The notes under the pieces: model-generated
What the model was told of the DNA's origin: nothing
The model's database searches: none
The model's input: only the letters and a program-made list of their open reading frames with translations
Assembly (NCBI GenBank): GCA_020854035.1
Contig: JADZGE010000002.1
Location: 1 to 64,000 of the forward strand
Direction: 5' to 3'
DNA: 64,000 bases
Origin: Burkholderiales bacterium
GTDB taxonomy: Bacteria; Pseudomonadota; Gammaproteobacteria; Burkholderiales; SG8-41
In this document: piece by piece, positions 45,751 through 52,746 of the stretch
Layout: each line of letters starts with the position of its first letter
Numbering within the stretch: position 1 is the stretch's first letter
Made by a program: the position numbers and the translations under genes

Positions 45751-46921
45751 CATGTGGTCCACCCATCAGTTCTGGGTGGGCCTCTTCGGAGCGCTGGGGG
45801 TGGACGGGCGGAAACTCGTCTTCTCCTCCGACAGCTCGGAAGAGCAGGCGCGCCGGTTCGCGAAGGGCCGCGGCACGGTGGACTGCTGCTACCCCGTGAA
45901 GTGCATCTCGGGCCACTACGGCGAGCTCCTCGCGCGCGAAAAGCACCGCAAGATCGACGTACTCTTCTCGCCGATGATCTACTCGCTGCCCTCGTTCCTC
46001 AAGGGCCACGTGCTCGACAATCTCGCCTGCCCGCGCGTCATGGCGGCGCCGGAGAACATCAAGGCCGGCTTTCTCAAGGAAAAGGACGCCTTCGCCGAGC
46101 GCGGCGTGCGCTACGTCACCCCGCTCGTCGCCCTCGGCGACCCGCCGCTCGTGCCGAAGCAGCTCCACCCGGCGCTCGCGGAGATCTTTCCGGACGCGAC
46201 GTTCGCGGAAATGAAACGCGCGGTGAGCGAGGGATACGCCGCCCTCGATGCATTCAACGCCCGCGCGCGCAGGAAGGCCCGCGAGGTGCTCGAGCATTGC
46301 GCCGCGGCGGATCGCCCGTGCCTGCTGGTGGTCGCACGCCCCTACCACATGGACCCGGGCATCGGCCACGAGATCGAGGTCGATCTTCAGGGCTACGGCT
46401 ACCCCGTGTTGTGGGCGCAGTATTTTCCGACCGACCCGCAACTTCTCGAATGGATCTTCGCGGAGGATCTGCGCGGCGGGCGGATCCGCTCGCCTTTCGA
46501 CATTGCCGATGTCTGGCCCTCGTCCTACAGCGCCAACACGAACGAGATCCTCTGGGGCGCGAAAGTCGCCGCGCGCGTGCCGTGGATCGCCGGCGTGATC
46601 CGCCTCGCGAGCTACGAGTGCGGCATGGACCAGCCGACCTACACCCCGGTGCAGGCGATCGTGGAGCGCTCGGGCACCCTCTTCTTCTCGTTCCAGGAGC
46701 TCGATTCCACCAAGCCCGCCGGCTCGGTGAAGATCCGCGTCGAGACGATCGCGCACTACCTGCAGAAGTATTCGAAAGACATCATCGAGCGGAAAAAGGC
46801 CGCGGCGGCGCCCGGGTGTCCGCTCTTCGTGGCGGCGTCCGCCACGACAGGGCTTACCCCGCCTGAGCGCAGACCCGCGGCACCGGGGGACATCCCGGAC
46901 AGCACGGCAGGCGCGTCATGA
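45653..46921 (+). CDS. DUF2229/COG3580-like subunit of the CoA-dehydratase-related system
   Basis: The 422-residue protein starts at a GTG with its own GGAGGAAG. After about 24 extra residues the DUF2229 signature begins at RIAIPKVLNMWSTHQFW. It continues with VDCCYPVKCISGHYGEL, RPYHMDPGIGHEIE and SYECGMDQPTYTP, all with conserved Cys typical of HgdB-like subunits. In many bacteria this domain is fused behind the activase; here it is a separate overlapping gene. The C-terminal 40 residues are low complexity. It overlaps the rtcB remnant by ATGA. Confidence 0.85.
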   Translation: MLTPILRKWSAKTPSVTPGYRSNLRIAIPKVLNMWSTHQFWVGLFGALGVDGRKLVFSSDSSEEQARRFAKGRGTVDCCYPVKCISGHYGELLAREKHRKIDVLFSPMIYSLPSFLKGHVLDNLACPRVMAAPENIKAGFLKEKDAFAERGVRYVTPLVALGDPPLVPKQLHPALAEIFPDATFAEMKRAVSEGYAALDAFNARARRKAREVLEHCAAADRPCLLVVARPYHMDPGIGHEIEVDLQGYGYPVLWAQYFPTDPQLLEWIFAEDLRGGRIRSPFDIADVWPSSYSANTNEILWGAKVAARVPWIAGVIRLASYECGMDQPTYTPVQAIVERSGTLFFSFQELDSTKPAGSVKIRVETIAHYLQKYSKDIIERKKAAAAPGCPLFVAASATTGLTPPERRPAAPGDIPDSTAGAS

Positions 46922-47766
46922 CCTTCGAAATCATCGAAAGCGACGGCAAACCGATCAAGTCCTGGACGCGAGGCGTCCCGGTCGAGGAGGAGGCGAAGCA
47001 GCAGCTTCGGAATCTCGCGCGGCTGCCGTTCATCCACCGGCACGTCGCGGCCATGCCCGACGTCCACTGGGGATTGGGTGCCACTGTGGGCAGCGTGATC
47101 GCCACAAACGGCGCGATCATTCCCGCCGCGGTCGGCGTGGACATCGGCTGCGGGATGATGGCGAACCGCACGACGCTCGACGCCGCGGACCTGCCCGACA
47201 ATCTCGCGGGGCTGCGCTCGCAGATCGAACGGCGCATCCCGCACGGGCGTACCGACAACGGCGGCGCCGGCGAGCGCGGCGCGTGGGGAACAGCGCCGGA
47301 CTCTCCCGAGTTGGCGAGCCGGATGGACGCGCTCGCCGTCGTCACCGCGAAGCACCCGAAGATAGCGGACGCGGCGCGGCGGGCACCGCTGCACGCCGGA
47401 ACGCTGGGGACCGGAAATCATTTCGTCGAGAGCAGCCGCAGGTTTCCCACCCGCATACATCAACCTCGCCATGCTCCACGAATCAGGCAAGGCCGCCGCA
47501 CCGACGCCCGGCGCGGCGCTGTGACTGCGGATGCGCTCCTCCGGAATGGGCCTGCATCGACCGTACACGGACCCGGTGATACTCCTTCAGTTCGCCGCCG
47601 GCAGCTCGCTCGTCAGGACCGACATCTTCGTTGCAGGCCGCACGGAGCGGGGGGATGCGCTGTTTCAGCGCAATCCGGTGCTGCTGGTCGATCCGGAACT
47701 CGGCGGGAAGGCTGCCACAAGCACGGCTCCGGACTCACTGCGACGCGATCCGTAAGTCCGATGTAA
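46918..47766 (+). pseudogene. rtcB: Truncated RNA ligase RtcB
   Basis: RtcB joins RNA 2',3'-cyclic phosphate and 5'-OH ends with GTP and Mn2+. Residues 1-171 are good RtcB sequence, with AMPDVHWGLGATVGSVIA, Asp75 and Cys78 in GVDIGCGMM, and Asn167-His168 in GTLGTGNHFVE. These match the E. coli numbering. After about base 47440 homology stops abruptly; His185, His281 and the guanylylated His337 are missing. The frame runs on as unrelated Arg-rich sequence to 47766. Non-functional as a ligase. Confidence 0.85.
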
Positions 47767-47824
47767 GCGATCCGTGGGGCTGCGCCGGTAATCCTGTTGC
47801 CGTCGGCAATCCGCAGAGGCGCGC
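47440..47824 (+). other. Junk stretch after the rtcB break, ending in box C
   Basis: About 385 bases hold no supportable gene. One frame right after the break reads PAYINLAMLHESG before a stop, which resembles the end of a Sel1/TPR protein. Another frame from about 47531 to 47755 encodes a plausible tail (NPVLLVDPELGGK) that I do not recognise. Both look like scraps brought together by deletions. The stop codon of the second scrap is part of the GTAAG repeat box. Confidence 0.4.
47752..47784 (+). promoter_or_regulatory. Triple 11-bp GTAAN repeat box C
   Basis: GTAAG (47752), GTAAG (47763) and GTGGG (47774) are 11 bp apart, 41 bp before the small lipoprotein gene at 47825. The third unit is degenerate. 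The first unit contains the TAA stop of an upstream gene scrap. Confidence 0.5.
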
Positions 47825-48124
47825 ATGATGAACCGGATTCTCGCACTGTTGCTGTCCGTGTCGGTCGCGGCCTGCTCGCTCGCACCCCCTCGTTCCCGCG
47901 CGCCGCTCGTGGAAGTTTCGATTCCCGATTCCAGATCAGACGCGCCGGAGCCGCCACTCGCTGCGGACCAGCAGTCGTCGGAGCCGGAGGACCGGGGACC
48001 GGGGCAAACCGATCGCCGCCCCGACCCCGTACTCGGTGCCGCATTGCTGGTGCTGGTGCTCGCGCTCTACCTCGTCGCGCAGAAGGCGATCATCGATGCG
48101 TCCGTGAAGGGAACCTACCGGTGA
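47825..48124 (+). CDS. Small lipoprotein with C-terminal transmembrane helix, unknown function
   Basis: The 99-residue product has a signal peptide ending in the lipobox SVAAC (Cys17), then a Pro/Glu-rich linker, then a second hydrophobic helix (VLGAALLVLVLALYLVAQKA) and a short charged tail. Lipidation plus a C-terminal helix would tie the linker at both ends to the membrane. ATG codons at 47825 and 47828 are both possible behind AGAGG. No family was recognised. It lies downstream of box C. Confidence 0.6.
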   Translation: MMNRILALLLSVSVAACSLAPPRSRAPLVEVSIPDSRSDAPEPPLAADQQSSEPEDRGPGQTDRRPDPVLGAALLVLVLALYLVAQKAIIDASVKGTYR

Positions 48125-48251
48125 CGAACACCGACACGCCCCGCGACTCTCACTGGCCGGCTGCGCTGGAGAACCGCGAGCAGAACACCGCGCTCGTGCC
48201 GATGGGCTGCGCACCGAAGGTCGGGGAGCACGTGGAGGGAAGCGTCTGGCT

Positions 48252-48272
48252 TCCGGGGCACCTTGCCCCGGA
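48252..48272 (+). other. Perfect 9-bp hairpin before the membrane protein gene
   Basis: TCCGGGGCA (48252-48260) and TGCCCCGGA (48264-48272) pair around a 3-base loop, 29 bp before the ATG at 48302. There is no U-run after it. It may be a terminator for the upstream lipoprotein transcript or a processing/attenuation hairpin. Confidence 0.45.
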
Positions 48273-48301
48273 CGCGTCACTGCAAACACGAGGAAGCCGC
48301 C

Positions 48302-48955
48302 ATGCACACCTACCTGAGAATAGTGAACCCCGCCGTCGCGGTGGTTGTTCTCGCGCTCTGCATCTGGGCCGCGACTCACGACAATGACACGTTCAGGTTC
48401 CGGGGCCTGGTCCTGGGCGGCATGCATACCTATTTCTTCGCCAAGGGTCTCTTCAGCGCCTCCGCGGTGTTCCTGCTCGGCCGGATCCTCATGAAGATGC
48501 TCGAGCACGGGAACGCCGGGGATGGGTCGCGTTCGCTACGCATGGAGGCGCTTTACGTCATGGCGTTGGTCGGCCTCGTGCTAAGCCTTCTGACCGGCCT
48601 GTTTCCTCACAAGGAGCAGAAGAAGGCCGCATCGCCGCAGGAAGTGAAGATAGCCGCGACGAACCCCGCGGAAATTGCGATCGTCGAGCACTACGTCGTG
48701 CGCGACGTTCAGCCGTTGCGGATCGCCGGCAAGCTCAGAAACGGCTCGGGCTACGACTGGGAGAGCGTCCTCGTGCTGGCCACGGTAGGGATCGACGGGA
48801 GGTTCGCCGCGCAATGCCGGAACGCGGCGGTCAGAGTCGGTCCGAACGCCGAGCTGCCGTTTTCGGTCGTCTGCGACAACCTCAACGTTGCGGGCGCTGG
48901 CCATGGACCGAGCTACCGGATCACGATCGAGGCGGAACGCAAGAGCCGCGAATAG
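48302..48955 (+). CDS. Membrane protein with soluble C-terminal domain, unknown function
   Basis: The ATG behind GAGGAAG gives 217 residues. Three hydrophobic helices lie in the first 110 residues (VNPAVAVVVLALCIWAA, FFAKGLFSASAVFLLGRIL, ALYVMALVGLVLSLLTGLF). A soluble domain of about 100 residues follows (IVEHYVVRDVQPLRIAGKL to ITIEAERKS), which looks like a beta-sandwich with two Cys. I do not recognise the family. It sits between the box C lipoprotein and the first of the three paralogues. Confidence 0.65.
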   Translation: MHTYLRIVNPAVAVVVLALCIWAATHDNDTFRFRGLVLGGMHTYFFAKGLFSASAVFLLGRILMKMLEHGNAGDGSRSLRMEALYVMALVGLVLSLLTGLFPHKEQKKAASPQEVKIAATNPAEIAIVEHYVVRDVQPLRIAGKLRNGSGYDWESVLVLATVGIDGRFAAQCRNAAVRVGPNAELPFSVVCDNLNVAGAGHGPSYRITIEAERKSRE

Positions 48956-48979
48956 ACATGCAAGGCTGATCGATCGGCC

Positions 48980-49345
48980 ATGACAAGGCGGCTCCTCGCG
49001 TTCCTCACTGCCCTCCTGCTCATCGCCTGGATCGCGTTAATGGCCTGGCTCAATCATCGCCACGTCTATGAAGGCAAAGCCTGGCATCCATCGCGGCCGG
49101 ACTCTCGACCCCGGCCGCACGTTCCGGTATCTGCGCGCGGCCGCCTGTGTCGCGCTCCTCGTGTTCGCACGCGCTGCACACGCCGTCGAGCCTCCGGAGA
49201 TTCGCGTGAGCGAATCAGAACCCGTGCAGGGCGCGCAGTTACGGCCGCCCTGCCCGGGGAGGACTCGCGGCGGGACGACTGCGATCGTCGCCGAACCGGC
49301 CGCACCGGTACAGGTCGGCGTCTGGATCGAGTCTCCCGGCGGTGA
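48980..49345 (+). CDS. Possible small membrane peptide overlapping the next gene
   Basis: The first 30 residues (RRLLAFLTALLLIAWIALMA) form a convincing signal or membrane helix. After about residue 40 the sequence becomes Arg/Pro-rich, typical of reading the next gene in a wrong frame. No ribosome-binding site is evident. It could be a real short gene with a run-on tail, a remnant of a lipoprotein, or chance. Confidence 0.25.
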   Translation: MTRRLLAFLTALLLIAWIALMAWLNHRHVYEGKAWHPSRPDSRPRPHVPVSARGRLCRAPRVRTRCTRRRASGDSRERIRTRAGRAVTAALPGEDSRRDDCDRRRTGRTGTGRRLDRVSRR

Positions 49346-49958
49346 CCCCGCCAGTTCGTCGAGTTCGGCCCTGAGGTCGGCGGGGCGGGCCACCGCGAAC
49401 TGGGTGTCGGCGTGGCAGCCCGCCGGATACCCGCTCGGGATCCTCGGCCTGCTGGCGACGCCTGCGGCGCTTGTCTCGGGCGCATTGCAGGGATGGCACG
49501 AAACGGGCGAGCATGCCGCACGGCACCATGCGGCAGCGGCGGCGATACAGGCCGGGATGCGCGACCTCGGACCCGAGCTTGCCCGGATCGTCGCAGACCG
49601 GGTCGACGCCGGCCGGAACGAAAAGGTGGTCCGGCTCGATCAGGATGCCGTGCTGGTGCGAAAGCGCTACCGCGACCTCGCCGCCTGCGGCATCGCGGCG
49701 GTGATGGAGATCGGGATCGTCCGCGCCGGACTCTCCGCGCCTTCGGTGGTCGAGTACACGATGCGCCCGACGATCGTCGCCCGCGTACGGGCCGTGCGCA
49801 CGGCCGACGAAGTGGAGGTGCTCTCGGAGGATTTCCGGTTCGACGGGCGGTATCACGCATTCGAGGCCGTGCTGGCGGACGACGGTCGTGCAGCCAGGGA
49901 GGACCTCGCGCGGGGGCTGCACGAAATCGCTGCGCGAATTGCCGCGTGGCGCAACTGA
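49068..49958 (+). CDS. Exported protein, paralogue 1 of a three-member envelope family
   Basis: The 296-residue protein has a signal peptide ending at ARAAHAVEPP, without a lipobox Cys. A hydrophobic segment lies near residue 125 (PLGILGLLATPAALVSG). The C-terminal 130 residues (AGIAAVMEIGIV-like strand, PTIVARVRAVRTADEVEVLS, DFRFDGRYHAFEAVL, DLARGLHEIAARI) match the pattern of the proteins at 51902 and 52747. The common pattern is a lone strand, an ALxMxxRARxxR strand, a YRF/YRY strand, and a final LAExI helix. The family function is unknown. Confidence 0.65.
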   Translation: MKAKPGIHRGRTLDPGRTFRYLRAAACVALLVFARAAHAVEPPEIRVSESEPVQGAQLRPPCPGRTRGGTTAIVAEPAAPVQVGVWIESPGGDPASSSSSALRSAGRATANWVSAWQPAGYPLGILGLLATPAALVSGALQGWHETGEHAARHHAAAAAIQAGMRDLGPELARIVADRVDAGRNEKVVRLDQDAVLVRKRYRDLAACGIAAVMEIGIVRAGLSAPSVVEYTMRPTIVARVRAVRTADEVEVLSEDFRFDGRYHAFEAVLADDGRAAREDLARGLHEIAARIAAWRN

Positions 49959-50064
49959 GCATCCAGCGGTAAATTCGCCGCAGTAGCACCGCGGCTGTAG
50001 GGACAGCGGACGTCCGGCCGCGGGCCTGCGACCACTCGAACACCCGCGTCGGACCCGCGACACG

Positions 50065-50935
50065 ATGCTGCTGACGATCACCACCACGCACCGCCCCGCG
50101 ACCGATCTCGGCTACCTGCTCGCCAAGAACCCGGCGCGCACGCAGTCCTTCCCCCCTCGCGCACGGGCAGGCGCATGTGTTCTACCCGGAAGCGCGGGAG
50201 GACCGCTGCACCGCCGCGCTGCTCCTCGACCTCGACCCGGTCGGGCTCGTGCGCGGAACCGGAGCGGGCCGGGGCAGCGGCACGCTGGAACAGTACGTGA
50301 ACGACCGGCCGTACGTCGCCTCCTCGTTTCTTTCCGTCGCCATTGCGCAGGTCTACGGTTCCGCGCTGAGGGGTTCGAGCCGGGAGCGTCCCTCGCTCGC
50401 GGATGCGGAGATCCCGCTGGAGGCCGCCGTGCCAGCGCTTTCCTGCCGTGGCGGCGAGGCGCTTCTGCGCAGGCTGTTCGAACCGCTCGGCTACGCCGTC
50501 GCCTGCGAAGCACTGCCTCTCGACGAGCGCTATCCGGAGTAGGGCGAGAGCGCGCTTTGCTCGCTTCGCCCCGCCGCGTCCTGCCGGCTGCAGGACCTGC
50601 TTGCGCACCTCTACGTGCTGCTGCCGGTCATCGACGACGACAAGCACTACTGGGTGGGCGAGGACGATCTCGAAAAGCTCCTCGCAAGGGGAGAGCGCTG
50701 GCTGCCGCGGCACCCGGAGCGCGAGGAGATCGTCAGGCGCTACCTGCGGCGCCGGGGGCCCCTGGTGCGCGAGGCGCTCGCACGGCTCGTCGCCGACGAG
50801 GATCCCGAGCCGACCACTTCGGAAGCTGCGCGTGCCCGCGAAGAGGACGTCCTCGAGGAAAAACTGAGCCTCAACGACCAGCGCATCGGCACGGTCATCG
50901 TGGTGCTCCGGGAAGCCGGGGCGCGCAGCGCGAGC
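50065..50935 (+). pseudogene. hen1: hen1 remnant: N-terminal half of RNA 3'-terminal 2'-O-methyltransferase, with frameshift and nonsense mutation
   Basis: Bacterial Hen1 methylates the 2'-OH at the repair junction in partnership with Pnkp. The N-terminal domain is easily read: LLTITTTHRPATDLGYLLAK, then HVFYPEAREDRCTAALLLD, YVNDRPYVASSFLSVAIAQV, LSCRGGEALLRRLFEPLGY and PVIDDDKHYWVGEDD. The frame is shifted at the C6 run 50151-50156; removing one C restores it. A TAG at 50540-50542 stands where WGES is expected (TGG to TAG). After about 50935 the methyltransferase domain is deleted. Confidence 0.85.
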
Positions 50936-50936
50936 T

Positions 50937-51162
50937 CGTCGCGGCGCCGGCGGCACGCATGTATTGCGAGCCGCTGCGCCCGTTGCGCCCTCCCGCGGAC
51001 CCGGAGCAAGCCCTGCCCGATCGCCCGTACGGCGACCTCCTCGACAGCGGCGACGTCCTCGGAAAACGCATCGTGCGGCCCCGGGTTCACCGCGCGATCA
51101 CGGTACGCGAGGAGAACGCGATCGCCGCGCTGGAGAGCGAGCCCGTCGATCCGCGCCTGTAA
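50937..51162 (+). pseudogene. pnkp: pnkp remnant: internally deleted polynucleotide kinase-phosphatase
   Basis: Bacterial Pnkp is the kinase/phosphatase/ligase partner of Hen1. After the hen1 break another frame reads RPYGDLLDSGDVLGKRIVRP and TVREENAIAALE, a stretch near the start of the ligase region. It jumps directly to SEPVDPRL and a stop, which is the extreme C terminus of Pnkp proteins. The deletion seems to have joined two AALE-like places. The kinase and phosphatase parts are gone. The stop codon forms part of repeat box D. Confidence 0.7.
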
Positions 51163-51191
51163 GCGACCTGTATCCCCGCCGTAAGCGATCC
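51159..51191 (+). promoter_or_regulatory. Triple 11-bp GTAAN repeat box D
   Basis: GTAAG (51159), GTATC (51170) and GTAAG (51181) keep an exact 11-bp period, 78 bp before the lipoprotein gene at 51269. The first and third units extend to GTAAGCGAYC, also seen in boxes A and C (GTAAGCGATC). The box starts within the stop codon of the pnkp remnant. Confidence 0.6.
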
Positions 51192-51268
51192 GCGGACGAC
51201 ACGGGCGCAGTCTGGACCCACCAGCCGGGTTTATCCGCCGCCGGCTGAACCAGCCGCCAGGAGGGTCC

Positions 51269-51772
51269 ATGAACGCCATTCGCCATCGCCGCCTGCCGCG
51301 ACTCGCCTTCGCCGCCGCCGTTCCGGTGCTCGTCCTGTCCGGGTGCTACGCAATTCCGGTCGGTCAGGAGCAGAACGGCACGCCGTACTACGCCTACTCT
51401 CCGGTGCCGCCGGTCTACGCGCCGCGCGCCACTCCGGGCGGGCCCGTGGTCCTGCCCGCCGGACCGGTCGCCGCCGAGCTCACGGTGAAGCTCTATCCCG
51501 TCAACGACCTCGCCAACCAGACCGGCGTGCTGACCGGGACCGTCACCAACATGATGACCGGCAAGGGGCGCTTCGCCTTCAACTACCAGGGAGAGATGCT
51601 GGTGGGCGAGGCGACGCGCGTCGCGAACGACGAGCGCCGCGGCATCGCGAGCGCCTACGGGCCGCGCGGCACCTTCGCGCACTGCGAGTACCAGATGAGC
51701 ACGGCCCGCATGGGCGCGGGAACGTGCACGTTCTCGAACGGCGCCCAGTACCAGGTGCATATCGGCAGTTGA
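51269..51772 (+). CDS. Predicted outer-membrane lipoprotein, unknown function
   Basis: The ATG follows CAGGAGGG. The 167 residues have a signal peptide with lipobox VLSGC (Cys27) and a Tyr/Pro-rich linker (YYAYSPVPPVYAP). A compact beta-rich domain of about 100 residues follows (ELTVKLYPVNDLANQTGVL, GKGRFAFNYQGEMLVGEATR, GTCTFSNGAQYQVHIG). Two Cys in the domain (AHCEYQ and GTCTFS) could form a disulfide. The family is not recognised. Box D lies upstream. Confidence 0.75.
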   Translation: MNAIRHRRLPRLAFAAAVPVLVLSGCYAIPVGQEQNGTPYYAYSPVPPVYAPRATPGGPVVLPAGPVAAELTVKLYPVNDLANQTGVLTGTVTNMMTGKGRFAFNYQGEMLVGEATRVANDERRGIASAYGPRGTFAHCEYQMSTARMGAGTCTFSNGAQYQVHIGS

Positions 51773-51901
51773 ATTGTGCTCTTGCGCAATTCCACCCTGG
51801 ATTCCGGAATTCGCATGGGCAATTTTCGCAAGGAACGGTAGGCCCCTTTCCGGTCACGGGATCAGCCGGGCTTTGCCCGGCATCCCGTCGAGGGAGCGGA
51901 C

Positions 51902-52678
51902 GTGAGACTCCGGATCGCAATGCTCTGCGGGGTGCTGCTCGTCGGACCCGGTTGCGCCACCGGCCCGTTGTCGCAACGGGAGCGCGGAAGTGGCGAACCC
52001 GCCGTCATCGGCGTCGCCAGCGCGCCGCCGGTCCCGCCGCAAGCGCCCCCTGCGCGGCCATTCGGCGCGGTGGAAGGCGCGGCCGCAGGCGCCGCGGCGG
52101 GATTTTCCTACGCCGTGCTTCTGAATCTGCTCGCCTGCGCCTTGATCGTGCCCCTTGCCCCCGTCGGATGTGCGGCGCTGGTTCCCGAGCTTGCCGCCTA
52201 CACCGTCGCCGGGGCGGTCGCTGGAGCCGCGTCCGCGGAGCCGCCGCCAACCGCCCGGCTGGTGAATGAAGCTCGATCCTCGGTAGCCCGTGCGCTCACC
52301 GAGCCGGGGGTCCAGGCGGCGTTCCGCAATCACGTCGTCGAGCACGGCCGCAGGAAATTCCGCCACCGGTTCGTGGACCTGCCGGACGGCGCGCCGTCCG
52401 GCGACGTGGACGTGGTGCTCGAGGTCGGAATCGCCAGGATCGACGTGATCCCGGAATTCCAGGCGCCGCTGCTTGCGCTCGCCATGGAAGCGAGGGCAAG
52501 CCTGATCGATCGCCGGAACGGCGCCCGTATCGCCTCCCGGCGTTACCGCTTCACGAGCGAGACGCGCCACATCGCGGCCTGGGGGGAAAACAATTCGCGC
52601 CTTCTGCGGGCCGCGATCGAGCGCGGCTCGGGCAATCTCGCGGAGCGGATCGCGGGGGACCTGCTCCGCGAACGCTGA
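51902..52678 (+). CDS. Lipoprotein, paralogue 2 of the three-member envelope family
   Basis: The GTG at 51902 follows GAGGGAG and gives 258 residues. The lipobox is VGPGC (Cys18). Residues 55-120 hold Ala/Gly-rich hydrophobic stretches, including AAGAAAGFSYAVLLNLLACA, that may insert into a membrane like glycine-zipper helices. The C-terminal domain (DVDVVLEVGIARIDVI, LLALAMEARASLIDR, RRYRFTSETRHIAAW, LAERIAGDLL) matches those at 49068 and 52747. The 129 bp upstream contain no visible gene. Confidence 0.72.
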   Translation: MRLRIAMLCGVLLVGPGCATGPLSQRERGSGEPAVIGVASAPPVPPQAPPARPFGAVEGAAAGAAAGFSYAVLLNLLACALIVPLAPVGCAALVPELAAYTVAGAVAGAASAEPPPTARLVNEARSSVARALTEPGVQAAFRNHVVEHGRRKFRHRFVDLPDGAPSGDVDVVLEVGIARIDVIPEFQAPLLALAMEARASLIDRRNGARIASRRYRFTSETRHIAAWGENNSRLLRAAIERGSGNLAERIAGDLLRER

Positions 52679-52746
52679 AGCATCGAGCCGGCGGCGCTCG
52701 CTGCGCCAGCGCCGCACGAAACGAACCCCGGAGAAAGGGGGAAACC

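Noticed and set aside
47531-47755. 74-codon frame ending in box C
   Set aside because: Part of it looks protein-like (NPVLLVDPELGGK), but no start signal or family could be found; kept only as a scrap in the intergenic entry.
48121-48387. 89-codon frame with GTGA overlap to the small lipoprotein gene
   Set aside because: The coupling is attractive, but the sequence is low in structure, overlaps the well-supported start at 48302 by 86 bases and ends in Arg-rich noise.
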